Assembly: GCF_001579845.1 (NCBI RefSeq)
Contig: NZ_CP007440.1
Coordinates: 992,001-1,056,000 of the forward strand
Source of the DNA: Rhodoplanes sp. Z2-YC6860
GTDB taxonomy: Bacteria; Pseudomonadota; Alphaproteobacteria; Rhizobiales; Xanthobacteraceae
Reading direction: 5' to 3'
Length of the DNA stretch: 64,000 nt
Shown: positions 51,547-60,966 of the stretch, one piece after another
Layout of the letters: every line of letters starts with the position of its first letter
How positions within the stretch are numbered: the first letter of the stretch is position 1
Position numbers and translations under genes: made by a program
Notes under the pieces: model-generated
Seen by the model: only the letters and a program-made list of their open reading frames with translations
The model's database searches: none
Told to the model about the DNA's origin: nothing

Positions 51547-54500
51547 GCGTCTCGACGCCTTTCATCCAGCGGCCGATTGCGACCTCCCTGCTTGCCTTCG
51601 CCGTGATGCTCGGCGGCTGGCTCGGCTATTGGTCGTTGCCGGTGTCGTCGTTGCCGCAAGTCGATTTCCCGACCATTCAGGTTTCGACGCAGCTTCCCGG
51701 CGCAAGCCCCGACACCATGATCTCGCTGGTCACCGCGCCGCTCGAGCGGCAGTTCGGCCAGATTCCGGCGCTGTCGTTGATGACCTCGTCGAGCTCGTTC
51801 GGCATCAGTCAGATCACGCTGCAATTCGACCTGGGCCGTGACATCGACGGCGCAGCGCAAGACGTTCAGGCCGCGATCAACGCCGCCGCGTCGGTGCTTC
51901 CGCGAACGCTGCCGTATCCGCCGACCTACGCCAAGGTCAATCCGGCGAGCGCGCCGGTGATGACGCTCGCGCTGACGTCCGACACCTCGACGCTTCGCGA
52001 GATGAGCGACATCGCCGACTCCATCATGTCGAGCCGGCTGTCTGAGGTGGCCGGTGTCGGCCGCGTCTCGATCCAGGGCGGTATCCGGCCCGCGATCCGG
52101 ATCCAGGCCGATCTGTCGCGGCTTGCCGCCTACGGCATCGGACTGGAAGATGTCCGCCAGGCCATCGTCGGCGCCAATGTGTCGGGTCCCAAAGGCTCGC
52201 TCAACGGCGTGCACCAGTCCTATACGATTGCTGCGAACGACCAGCTGATCGGCACCGATGCCTACAAGCAGCTGGTGGTGGCCTATCGCAGCGGTGCGCC
52301 GATACTCCTGACCGACGTGGCGTCGGTGATCAGCGGGCTGGAGAACGACAAGGTCGGCGCCTGGTATCAGGGCCACCCGGCCGTGGTGATCGACATCCAG
52401 CGCCAGCCCGGCGCCAACGTCATCGACACCGTCGAACGGATCAAGCGCGAGCTGCCGCGCCTGCAACGGGCCATGCCGGCCGGCGTGACGCTCACCACGG
52501 TGAGCGACCGCACCGATGTGATCCGCGCCTCGATCCATGACGTGCAGTTCACGCTGGTCCTGAGCGTCGGCCTCGTCGTGTTGGTGGTGCTGCTGTTTCT
52601 GCGCACCGTGCGCGCCACCATCATCGCCGGCGCGGCGCTGCCGCTGTCGCTGATCGCGACCTTCGGCGTGATGTGGTTCGCCGGCTTTTCGCTCGACAAC
52701 CTGTCGCTGATGGCGCTGACCATCGGCACCGGCTTCGTGGTCGACGACGCCATCGTCATGATCGAGAACATCGTCCGCCACATGGAAAACGGCGAGACGC
52801 CGACCCAGGCGGCGTTGCGCGGCGCGAGCGAGATCGGCTTCACGGTGATCTCGCTGACGCTGTCGCTGATCGCGGTGTTCATTCCCCTTCTGTTTATGAC
52901 AGGTCTGGTCGGCCGCATGTTCCGCGAATTCGCCCTGACCTTGACCATCGCGGTGGTGGTCTCGGCGATCATCTCACTGACGCTGACGCCGATGATGTGC
53001 AGCCGCATCCTGCGGCATCAGACAGCCCACCGAGCGAACGCGATCGGCGACTTCTTCAACCGCGCGGTCGACCGCACCGTGGAAGCCTATCACCGCAGTC
53101 TTCTGTGGGTGCTGCGCCATCAGGCGGCGACGCTGCTGGTCACGCTGCTGACGCTGGTCGCGACCGTCTGGCTTTATCTGATCATCCCGAAGGGCTTCCT
53201 GCCGTCGCAGGACACCGGCCTGATCACCGCCGTATCGGAGGCCGGCACCGAGGTGTCGTTCGAGCAGATGCAGCGGCTGCAACAGCAGGTCGAGGACGAG
53301 ATCAAGAAGGACCACGACGTCGACGGCGTGGTGTCGATCCTCGGTGTCAGCCGGATGAATCCGACGCCCAATGCCGGGCGGCTTGCCATCACGCTCCGGC
53401 CGCGTGACGAGCGCGTCGCATCGGTCGACGACATCGTCGCGCGTTTGAAGCAGGCGGTGGCGCCGATCCCCGGCATCATGGTCTTCTTCCAGCCGGTTCA
53501 GGACATCCAGATCAGCACGCGGTCGAGCCGCGCGCTGTATCAGTACACGCTCGTCAGCAGCGATGCCGCCGAGGTCGCCGACTGGGCCGACAAGCTCGCC
53601 ACCAGGATGCGCCGCGACCGGCGGCTTCTGGACGTCGCCTCGGAGGCGCAGGAGGGCGGGCTTCGCGTGCATGTCGAGGTCGACCGCGAGATGGCGGGCC
53701 GCCTCGGCGTGTCGATGCAGTCCGTCCAGGACACGCTGAGCGACGCCTTCGGCCAGCGCCAGGTCTCGACGATCTACACCCAATCCAACCAGTATCGCGT
53801 GATCCTGGAAGCCGAGCCGCGCTATCAGCGCGATCCAAGCGCGCTGTCGAAGGTTTACGTCACGGGCTCGAGCACCAACACCGGCACGGTGGCGACCGTC
53901 GGCAACACGGCTTCGGGCTCGATCAACACCAACACGTCGGCGACGCCCAACACCGTCACCGGCTCCAACCAGGTGCCGATCTCGACCTTTTCGCAGTTCG
54001 AGCACACGTCGGCGCCGCTCGCGATCGCGCACCAGGAGCAGTTCCCGTCGGTCACCATCAGCTTCAACCTGCCCTGGGGCTCGGCGCTGAGCGACGCGGT
54101 CGCCGCGATCAACGACGCCAAGCGCGACATCAACATGCCGGGCTCGGTGCTCGGCACCTATTCGGGCGATTCCGCCGAGTTCGACCGCTCGCTCGCCGGC
54201 CAGCCCTGGCTCATTCTCGCGGCCGCCATCACGATCTACATCGTGCTGGGCGTGCTGTACGAAAGCTTCATCCATCCGCTCACCATTCTTTCGACGCTGC
54301 CGTCGGCCGGCGTCGGCGCGCTGCTGGCGCTGATGCTGTTCGGCTATGATCTCTCGGTGATCGCGCTGATCGGCATCGTGCTGCTGATGGGCATCGTCAA
54401 GAAGAACGCCATCATGATGATCGACTTTGCGCTCGATGCCGAGCGCGAGCAGGGGATGTCGCCGCGCGAGTCCATCATCCAGGCTTCGCTGCTGCGGTTC

Positions 54501-54746
54501 CGGCCGATCATGATGACCACGCTCGCGGCGCTGTTCGGCGCCATTCCGCTGGCGATCGAAAGCGGCACCGGCGCGGAATTGCGCAATCCGCTCGGCATTA
54601 CAATCGTCGGCGGTCTGCTGCTCAGCCAGTTGCTGACCCTTTATACGACGCCGGTGATCTACCTGCTGATGGAGCGGCTGAAGCAGCGCTTCAGTCCCGC
54701 CGCTGCGCCGGCGCATCCCGTGGCGCCACAGGCGCCTGCGGAGTAG
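51543..54746 (+). CDS. RND multidrug efflux permease, MdtB/MdtC-like (first)
   Basis: 1067 residues with the AcrB-type 12-helix plan. Proton-relay residues are the DD pair in GFVVDDAIVMIENI (TM4 region) and the Lys in GIVKKNAIMMIDFAL (TM10 region). The start MSVSTPFIQRPIATSLLAFA is typical. A Ser/Thr/Asn/Gly-rich insertion of about 35 residues (encoded near 53865-53970) is present in the second periplasmic half and missing from the neighbouring pump. Overlaps the adaptor by 4 nt. Two RND genes in tandem suggest an MdtBC-like heterotrimer. Confidence 0.95.
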   Translation: MSVSTPFIQRPIATSLLAFAVMLGGWLGYWSLPVSSLPQVDFPTIQVSTQLPGASPDTMISLVTAPLERQFGQIPALSLMTSSSSFGISQITLQFDLGRDIDGAAQDVQAAINAAASVLPRTLPYPPTYAKVNPASAPVMTLALTSDTSTLREMSDIADSIMSSRLSEVAGVGRVSIQGGIRPAIRIQADLSRLAAYGIGLEDVRQAIVGANVSGPKGSLNGVHQSYTIAANDQLIGTDAYKQLVVAYRSGAPILLTDVASVISGLENDKVGAWYQGHPAVVIDIQRQPGANVIDTVERIKRELPRLQRAMPAGVTLTTVSDRTDVIRASIHDVQFTLVLSVGLVVLVVLLFLRTVRATIIAGAALPLSLIATFGVMWFAGFSLDNLSLMALTIGTGFVVDDAIVMIENIVRHMENGETPTQAALRGASEIGFTVISLTLSLIAVFIPLLFMTGLVGRMFREFALTLTIAVVVSAIISLTLTPMMCSRILRHQTAHRANAIGDFFNRAVDRTVEAYHRSLLWVLRHQAATLLVTLLTLVATVWLYLIIPKGFLPSQDTGLITAVSEAGTEVSFEQMQRLQQQVEDEIKKDHDVDGVVSILGVSRMNPTPNAGRLAITLRPRDERVASVDDIVARLKQAVAPIPGIMVFFQPVQDIQISTRSSRALYQYTLVSSDAAEVADWADKLATRMRRDRRLLDVASEAQEGGLRVHVEVDREMAGRLGVSMQSVQDTLSDAFGQRQVSTIYTQSNQYRVILEAEPRYQRDPSALSKVYVTGSSTNTGTVATVGNTASGSINTNTSATPNTVTGSNQVPISTFSQFEHTSAPLAIAHQEQFPSVTISFNLPWGSALSDAVAAINDAKRDINMPGSVLGTYSGDSAEFDRSLAGQPWLILAAAITIYIVLGVLYESFIHPLTILSTLPSAGVGALLALMLFGYDLSVIALIGIVLLMGIVKKNAIMMIDFALDAEREQGMSPRESIIQASLLRFRPIMMTTLAALFGAIPLAIESGTGAELRNPLGITIVGGLLLSQLLTLYTTPVIYLLMERLKQRFSPAAAPAHPVAPQAPAE

Positions 54747-54749
54747 GCG

Positions 54750-57700
54750 ATGAACGTCTCCGCGCCCTTCATCCGTCGTCCGGTCGGTACCACGCTGCTG
54801 GCGATCGGTCTCCTGCTTATGGGCATCGTGGCCTACAACTTTCTGCCGGTTTCGAGCATGCCGACCATCGAATTCCCGACCATCCGGGTTTCGGCCGGCC
54901 GGCCGGGTGCCGATCCGGCCGTGATGGCGCAGACCATGGCGGCGCCGCTCGAACGCCGGCTCGGCGAAATCCCCGGCGTGACCGAGATCACGTCCAGGAG
55001 TTCGCTCGGCACGAGCAACATCACCATCCAGTTCGATCTCAACCGCAGCATCGACGGTGCGGCGCGCGACGTGCAGGCGGCGTTGAACGCCGCGCTGGCC
55101 GACCTTCCCGGCGATCTGCCGACGCTGCCGGCCATGCGCAAGGTCAATCCGTCGGCGGCGCCGGTGATGATCCTGGCGCTGACATCCTCGACGCTGCTGC
55201 CGAGCACGCTCTATGACATCGCCGATACGCTGATTGCCCAACGCATCGCGCAGGTCGAAGGCGTCGCCGAGGTGACGGTCAACGGCGCCGAGCAGCCCGC
55301 CATGCGCATCCGCGTCGATCCGGTCGCGGTGTCCTCGATGGGCGTCAGCCTGGAAGACGTCCGCGCCGCGATATCCAACGCCAATTCGATGTCTCCGCTC
55401 GGCACCTTCGAGGGCGGCGATCTCGCGCGCACGATCGGCACCAACGATCAGCTCCGCGCGGTCCGCGATTACCAGAACATCGTCGTGAAGGCCGCGAACG
55501 GCACCGTGGTGCGACTCGGCGGCATCGCCAAGGTCGAGCAGGGGGTGCGCAACAGTCTCTCGGCGGCGTGGTTCAACGCCCAGCCGTCGGTGCTGCTGGT
55601 CATCACCAAGCAGGCCGCCGCCAACGTGATCGAAACCGTGGATCGCGTCCGTGAGATGCTGCCGCAGCTGAAGCAGTGGATTCCGGCGGATGTCGAGATC
55701 TCCATTCTGTCCGACCGCACCACCACGATCCGGGCGAGTGTCCACGACATGCAGTGGACGCTCGTTGCCACCATCGCACTGGTCATGATGGTGGTGTTCC
55801 TGTTCCTGCGTAGGCTCGCCGCGACGGCAGCGGCCGGCGTCACCGTGCCGCTGGCGCTCGCCGGCACCAGCGCCGCGATGTGGGCCGCGGGCTTCTCGAT
55901 CGACAACATCTCGCTGATGGCGCTCGCCATCTCGGTGGGCTTCGTGGTCGATGACGCGATCGTCGTGATCGAGAACATTTTCCGCAATCTCGAGAAAGGC
56001 ATGACGCCGTTCAACGCGGCGCTCGAGGGCGCGCGCCAGATCGGCTTCACGGTGATCTCGATCAGCATTTCACTGGTCGCGGCGTTCATGCCGTTGTTGT
56101 TCGTGGGGGGGCTGGTCGGCCGCCTGTTTTACGAATTCTCGATGACGCTCACCTTCGCGATCGCGATCTCGACCGTGGTGTCGCTGACGCTGACGCCGAT
56201 GGTCTGCGCGCATTTCGTCAAGGCGCCGCCGAGCCCTGACGGCACCTGGCTCGATCGGGCGGTCGAGCGCGTGCTGGATCGTTCGGTCAGGCTCTACGAT
56301 TCGACGCTCAGCGTGGTGCTGCGGCATCGCTTGCTCACGCTGCTGGTGTTCGTCCTGACCATAGCGTTGACCTGCGTGCTGTACGTGAAGACGCCCAAGG
56401 GCTTCTTTCCGCAGGACGACACCGGGCTGATCTTCGGCGGCACCCGCGCCGCTCCGGACATCTCGTTCGAGGCCATGAAGGACCTGCAGCAGCGCGCCAC
56501 CCAGATCGTGCTCTCCGATCCGGCGGTGGCCTATGTGGGCTCCTCGGTCGGCGCCTCGACCTTCAACGCCACGGTCAACAACGGCCAGCTGTTCATCTCG
56601 CTCAAACCGCCCGGCGAGCGCGGCCATGTCTCGTCACAGCAGGTGATCGACCGGCTGCGGCCGAAGCTGCTCGACGTCGGCGGCATGCGGGTTTTCATGT
56701 TCCCGGCGCAGGATATTCGCGCCGGCGGCCGGCAGTCGAGCTCGGCCTATCAGTTCACGCTTTGGGATCCCGATTTCGATGAGCTGGTCCGGCTGGTGCC
56801 GCAGGTCGTCGCGAAAGTGCAGAGCCTGCCGGAACTGGTCGACGTCACCACCGATCGCGAGCAGAACGGTCTGCAGACCAATGTGGTGATCGATCGTCTC
56901 GCGGCGTCCCGTCTCGGCGTGCGCATTCAGGACATCGACAACGCGCTCAACAATGCCTTCTCGCAGCGGCAGATCTCAACGATCTATTCGGACCGCAATC
57001 AGTATCGCGTCATTCTTGAAGTCGATCCGCTGTTCTCGCGCGATCCTTCGGACCTCAGCCAGGTCTATGTCGACAGCTCCGGCAGCTCCCAGGTGCCGCT
57101 GTCCGCCGTGGCGCGGTTTGAAAAGACGCTGGCGCCGCTCGTCATCAATCACCAGGGCCAATTCCCGGCCGTCACCATCACCTACAATCTCGCGCCGAAC
57201 GTCACCATGGAGGCGGGATCGGCGGCGATCGAAAGGGCGGTGGCCGAGCTGCATCTGCCCGATACGTTGCGGACCGAGTTCGCCGGCGACGCCAAGGCCT
57301 ACAAGCAGGCGGGTGGCATGATGCTGCTGGTGTGCGCCGCCGCGCTGCTGACGATCTATATCGTCCTCGGCGTGCTCTATGAGAGCCTCGCCCATCCGCT
57401 GACCATCATCTCGACATTGCCCTCGGCGGGCCTCGGCGCGCTGCTCGCGCTGCAGCTCTTCCACGCCGAGCTGACCGTGATCGCCTTCATCGGCATCATT
57501 CTCCTGATCGGCCTCGTCAAGAAGAACGGCATCATGATGGTGGACTTCGCGCTCGCCGCGGAGCGGCAGGAAGGACTTTCGCCCGCGCAGGCGATCCACG
57601 AAGCATGCCTGGCGCGCTTCCGGCCGATCATGATGACGACGATGGCCGCGATGCTTGGCGCGCTGCCGCTGATCATCGCGAGCGGACCGGGCTCGGAGCT

Positions 57701-57878
57701 GCGCCGGCCGCTTGGCATGACCATCGTCGGCGGTCTGATCGTGTCGCAGATCCTGACGCTGTACACGACGCCGGTGATCTACCTGTTATTGGATCGGCTG
57801 CATCACAGGCTCGGCGGCAGAGGGCCGGTGCAGATGCTGGACGAGCTGCGCGGGCAGACGCCCGCGACGACTTCGTAA
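54750..57878 (+). CDS. RND multidrug efflux permease, MdtB/MdtC-like (second)
   Basis: 1042 residues with N-terminus MNVSAPFIRRPVGTTLLAIG. Proton-relay motifs are GFVVDDAIVVIENIFR and GLVKKNGIMMVDFAL. It starts 3 nt after the first pump stops. The paralogue shows the same topology but lacks the low-complexity insertion. It exports hydrophobic or anionic compounds across the envelope with the adaptor and NodT-like channel. It is the last gene of the operon. Confidence 0.95.
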   Translation: MNVSAPFIRRPVGTTLLAIGLLLMGIVAYNFLPVSSMPTIEFPTIRVSAGRPGADPAVMAQTMAAPLERRLGEIPGVTEITSRSSLGTSNITIQFDLNRSIDGAARDVQAALNAALADLPGDLPTLPAMRKVNPSAAPVMILALTSSTLLPSTLYDIADTLIAQRIAQVEGVAEVTVNGAEQPAMRIRVDPVAVSSMGVSLEDVRAAISNANSMSPLGTFEGGDLARTIGTNDQLRAVRDYQNIVVKAANGTVVRLGGIAKVEQGVRNSLSAAWFNAQPSVLLVITKQAAANVIETVDRVREMLPQLKQWIPADVEISILSDRTTTIRASVHDMQWTLVATIALVMMVVFLFLRRLAATAAAGVTVPLALAGTSAAMWAAGFSIDNISLMALAISVGFVVDDAIVVIENIFRNLEKGMTPFNAALEGARQIGFTVISISISLVAAFMPLLFVGGLVGRLFYEFSMTLTFAIAISTVVSLTLTPMVCAHFVKAPPSPDGTWLDRAVERVLDRSVRLYDSTLSVVLRHRLLTLLVFVLTIALTCVLYVKTPKGFFPQDDTGLIFGGTRAAPDISFEAMKDLQQRATQIVLSDPAVAYVGSSVGASTFNATVNNGQLFISLKPPGERGHVSSQQVIDRLRPKLLDVGGMRVFMFPAQDIRAGGRQSSSAYQFTLWDPDFDELVRLVPQVVAKVQSLPELVDVTTDREQNGLQTNVVIDRLAASRLGVRIQDIDNALNNAFSQRQISTIYSDRNQYRVILEVDPLFSRDPSDLSQVYVDSSGSSQVPLSAVARFEKTLAPLVINHQGQFPAVTITYNLAPNVTMEAGSAAIERAVAELHLPDTLRTEFAGDAKAYKQAGGMMLLVCAAALLTIYIVLGVLYESLAHPLTIISTLPSAGLGALLALQLFHAELTVIAFIGIILLIGLVKKNGIMMVDFALAAERQEGLSPAQAIHEACLARFRPIMMTTMAAMLGALPLIIASGPGSELRRPLGMTIVGGLIVSQILTLYTTPVIYLLLDRLHHRLGGRGPVQMLDELRGQTPATTS

Positions 57879-57959
57879 GTCGGTCGCGATCGCTCTACGC
57901 GATTTTAATCCGGAGCGTTTTTCCGTTTCTTGGAAGTACGCTCGTGCAACACGGACGCT

Positions 57960-58070
57960 GTCACCCCCGCGCTTGACGCGGGGGTCCATGCAGTGGCGCA
58001 ACGAAGAGCACTCTTACGGTCGCCGCTGCCGCACGCGCTCATGGATCGCCGGGTCAAGCCCGGCGATGAC
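57960..58070 (-). repeat. Bipartite 111-bp palindromic element, copy 2
   Basis: Same as the element at 37521 in opposite orientation: GTCACCCCCGCG-CTTGA-CGCGGGGGTCC on the left and GATCGCCGGG-TCAAG-CCCGGCGATGAC on the right, with the middle diverged. It lies between the convergent RND pump and alpha/beta hydrolase genes, a likely terminator position. Confidence 0.85.
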
Positions 58071-58120
58071 ACCGCCGTTGTGGCGCGCGGCGCAGGGTAA
58101 CCGGAAACGTCTCTGCAGCG

Positions 58121-59062
58121 TCAGTGCGTCCCCGCCTGGCCCGGCTTGTACGTCGAATAGATCGGCTCCGGCTGCGTGAAGAAGCTCAGCAGGATGTGAT
58201 ACGCGATCATGTAGTTTTTCTGCTGGAACGAGGCATGCGCGATGCCCGGCATCACGGCGAAGGTCTTGTCCGGGTTCGGCAGCTTCTCGAAGAACTTCAG
58301 CAGATCGTCGAAGCTCGCGATGCCGTCGTATTCGCCGCGCATGATGATGGTCGGCACGAAAATCTTGGTCGGATCGACCACCGGCAGGTGATTGCACATG
58401 TCAATGTAGGTGCCGTTCGGGATCGAGTCGTCGAGCTCGAGAATGTGCGTGGCGAAAGCCTCGATCACGTTGTCGTCGGCGGTGCCCGGGTGGTCGCGCT
58501 CGAAGATCGAGCGGACGAACTTGCGGTCGATCGGCCGGCGCTTGTTCTTGAGCAGCTCGGGGAGCTTCTTCTTGCGCTCGACCAGCGTGGGGCTGCCCTG
58601 GCCGGTCCAGACATGGGCGTCGAGCGCGAGCCGCTTCACCCGTTCCGGGTGACGTTGTGCAAACAGCGCGGCGCGCAGCGCGCCGGACGAGATGCCGTAG
58701 ACCATCAGCGGCCCGCTGTTGCGGGTCTTCATGATGTATTCGCTCGCCGCCGCGCAGTCGTCGGCGCCTTCGGAGATCGTGGCGTCGAGGCCGCGGTCCT
58801 TGGTGGAGCGGCCGTAGCCCTCCATGTCGACCGACCAGGTGTCGAAGCCCTGGGACGCGAAATAATCCATGGTGCCCTGCCGGCCCGGCACCTGCAGGTC
58901 GAAGGTCGGTTGCGACGCCATCGAGGAGCCGTGCACGAACAGGATGGTGCCCTTCTTCGGCCCGCCCGGCGCGCGCTTTTCCCACATGAAGAGCCTGGCC
59001 GGGCCCTTGTTGGTCCAATGCTCCTGGCCCTTGATGGAAAGCTGGCCGCTGGCGTCATTCAT
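58121..59062 (-). CDS. Alpha/beta hydrolase
   Basis: 313 residues. The oxyanion motif is ILFVHGSSMASQ, the nucleophile elbow is GISSG (in LMVYGISSGALRAALFAQRH), the acid is in RGEYDGIASFDDLL, and the catalytic His is in MPGIAHASF. No signal peptide. It is divergent from the DUF2848 gene (139 nt between starts). Esterase, lactonase or C-C hydrolase activity is possible; the substrate is not evident. Confidence 0.88.
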   Translation of the reverse strand: MNDASGQLSIKGQEHWTNKGPARLFMWEKRAPGGPKKGTILFVHGSSMASQPTFDLQVPGRQGTMDYFASQGFDTWSVDMEGYGRSTKDRGLDATISEGADDCAAASEYIMKTRNSGPLMVYGISSGALRAALFAQRHPERVKRLALDAHVWTGQGSPTLVERKKKLPELLKNKRRPIDRKFVRSIFERDHPGTADDNVIEAFATHILELDDSIPNGTYIDMCNHLPVVDPTKIFVPTIIMRGEYDGIASFDDLLKFFEKLPNPDKTFAVMPGIAHASFQQKNYMIAYHILLSFFTQPEPIYSTYKPGQAGTH

Positions 59063-59201
59063 GGCTTAACTCCTATGTGTCCTGAAGCCTTCCGGGCGGT
59101 TGGGACAGTGTGCTTTAACGTCCGGGAACTGACCGGTAGAAACCTAACGTGAACACCCGGGACCGCCGGATATTCCGGCAAGGGTTATACAAGGAGTGGT
59201 C

Positions 59202-59861
59202 GTGCCGAGCGAACGGAAACTCGATCTTGCGGCGGTGAAGAACCTCGTGGTGGCCGGTTGGACCGGCCGCAACGTCGCGGCGCTGGAGGCGCATATCAAG
59301 GAATTGGAAGCGATCGGCGTGAAGCGGCCGAAGACCGTGCCGATCTTCTACCGGACATCGCGCGCGCTGCTGACCACCGACGACTGGATCGAGGTGATGG
59401 CCGACAAGTCGAGCGGCGAGGTGGAGTTCGTGCTCTATCAGTTCGACGATGGGCTGTGGCTCGGCCTGGGCTCCGATCACACCGACCGCAAGGCCGAAAC
59501 CATGGGCGTGACGCTGTCCAAGCAGCTCTGCGCCAAGCCGGTCAGTTCGCAGCTCTGGCGTTACGACGAGGTGAAGCCGCACTGGGACAAGCTCGTGCTG
59601 CGCTCCTTCGTGCCGGACGGCGGCAAGCGCAGGCTCTACCAGGAGGGGCCGGTGACCAACATGCGGTCGCCCGAGGAGCTGATCAAGCTCTACACCGGCG
59701 GCGACAAGTTGGCCTCCGGCACCGCGATGTTCTGTGGCACCTTCGCGGTGCATGGCGAGATTTCGTATTCCGGCACGTTCGACATGGAGCTGGAAGACCC
59801 GGTGCTGAAGCGCAAGATCAGCTACGGCTATCGCATCGTCTCGCTGCCGGACGAGGGGTAG
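59202..59861 (+). CDS. DUF2848 family protein
   Basis: 219 residues from the GTG at 59202, which has AAGGAG 5 nt upstream; the GTG at 59196 lies on that Shine-Dalgarno sequence and is less likely. Landmarks are KNLVVAGWTGRNVAALEAHI, VPIFYRTSRALLTTDDWIEV, GLGSDHTDRKAETMGVTLSK, and the C-terminal MELEDPVLKRKISYGYRIVS. The family has no assigned function that I can state; conserved Asp, His and Glu could form a metal site as in FAH-like hydrolases, but that is inference. It precedes a receptor-fold protein after a palindromic repeat. Confidence 0.8.
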   Translation: MPSERKLDLAAVKNLVVAGWTGRNVAALEAHIKELEAIGVKRPKTVPIFYRTSRALLTTDDWIEVMADKSSGEVEFVLYQFDDGLWLGLGSDHTDRKAETMGVTLSKQLCAKPVSSQLWRYDEVKPHWDKLVLRSFVPDGGKRRLYQEGPVTNMRSPEELIKLYTGGDKLASGTAMFCGTFAVHGEISYSGTFDMELEDPVLKRKISYGYRIVSLPDEG

Positions 59862-59875
59862 CTCTATCAACTCGG

Positions 59876-59972
59876 TCATTCCGGGGCACGCCGAATGGCG
59901 CGAACCCGGAATCCATACTCCGCAGTGGTTATGGATTCCGGGTTCGCCGTTTCACGGCGCCCCGGAATGACG
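59876..59972. repeat. Intergenic GTCATTCC-GGAATGAC element, copy 4
   Basis: Begins GTCATTCCGGGGCACGCCG and ends CGGCGCCCCGGAATGAC, with the internal pair GAACCCGGAATCCAT / ATGGATTCCGGGTTC. It separates the DUF2848 gene from the binding-protein-fold gene on the same strand. Confidence 0.88.
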
Positions 59973-60001
59973 ACAACAATGTTCACGCTTAGGAGTAGAA
60001 A

Positions 60002-60928
60002 ATGAAAGTCGTCATTCCCGATCTCGTCTCCAACTCGTACTTCCCGGCGATCGCAGCGGTGGAAATGGGCTTCTTCAAGGAAGAAGGCCTCGATGCGGAG
60101 CTCGAACTGATCTACCCGGTGCAGAAATGTTACGAGGCGCTGCGCGACGGCAAGGCCGACTTTGTCGCCGGCTCGTCGCATTCGGCGCCGACTGCGTTTC
60201 CCGAGTGGAAGGGCGTCAAGTTCCTGGGCGCGCTGGCACAGAACACCTACTGGTTCCTGATCATGAGCGCCGCCCTGAAGGTGAAGCGCGGTGACATCCA
60301 GGCGGTCAAAGGCAAGAGGATCGGCGCCGCCCCGCTGATCGATATCGGCCTGATCGAGCTTCTCAAGGAGTGCGGCATCGATCCGAAGCGCGACAACGTG
60401 CAGATCGCGCCGCCGCCGATGCCTTCGAACCCGGCGGGCGTCTCGTTCGGCGTCAACGCGGCGCAGGCCATGGAGGAAGGCAAGATCGACGGCTTCTGGG
60501 CCAACGGCATGGGCTCCGAGGTGTCGGTGAAGCGCGGCATCGGCACCATGGTGCTCGATGCGCGTCGCGGCGACGGCCCGCCCGGACTCAAGGGCTACAC
60601 CTTCGGTGTGCTGGCGACGCGCGCCGATCTGGTTGAGAAGGAGCCCGAGAAGGCCGCGGCCGCGGTGCGCGCGCTGATCAACACCCAGAAGGCGCTGAAG
60701 GCCGATCCGAAGCGCGCGACAAAGGTCGGCGAGAAGTGGTTCCCGCCTTTCGAGGCGAGCCTGATCGCGACGCTGATCGAGCGCGATCTGCCGTACTACG
60801 ATCCGACGATTTCGAAGGGCACGTTCGACAGCATGTGCAAGTTCGTGCAGACCGTCGGCCTGACCAAGGGTCTCGGCAATTACGAAGACGTGGTGGCGAC
60901 GCAGTTCGCCAGTCTGTGGAAGGCTTGA
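60002..60928 (+). CDS. SsuA/THI5-like protein without signal peptide
   Basis: 308 residues. The protein starts MKVVIPDLVSNSYFPAIAAV and contains EMGFFKEEGLDAELELIYPV and RDGKADFVAGSSHSAPTAFP, clear first-lobe features of SsuA/TauA/THI5-like receptors. It has no export signal, and an upstream extension is not available because of the repeat. It may be a cytoplasmic enzyme of the THI5 type or a receptor-derived regulator. GGAGTAGAAA precedes the ATG. Neighbouring DUF2848 suggests joint action. Confidence 0.85.
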   Translation: MKVVIPDLVSNSYFPAIAAVEMGFFKEEGLDAELELIYPVQKCYEALRDGKADFVAGSSHSAPTAFPEWKGVKFLGALAQNTYWFLIMSAALKVKRGDIQAVKGKRIGAAPLIDIGLIELLKECGIDPKRDNVQIAPPPMPSNPAGVSFGVNAAQAMEEGKIDGFWANGMGSEVSVKRGIGTMVLDARRGDGPPGLKGYTFGVLATRADLVEKEPEKAAAAVRALINTQKALKADPKRATKVGEKWFPPFEASLIATLIERDLPYYDPTISKGTFDSMCKFVQTVGLTKGLGNYEDVVATQFASLWKA

Positions 60929-60966
60929 TGCCAACGCGCTGGCGCACGCTGTCGGCCCACACTCCG

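Noticed and set aside
52974-55745. 923-codon minus-strand frame antisense to the RND pumps
   Set aside because: Composition (Arg, His, Asp, Gln) is that of a mirror frame; the plus strand encodes two full RND permeases.
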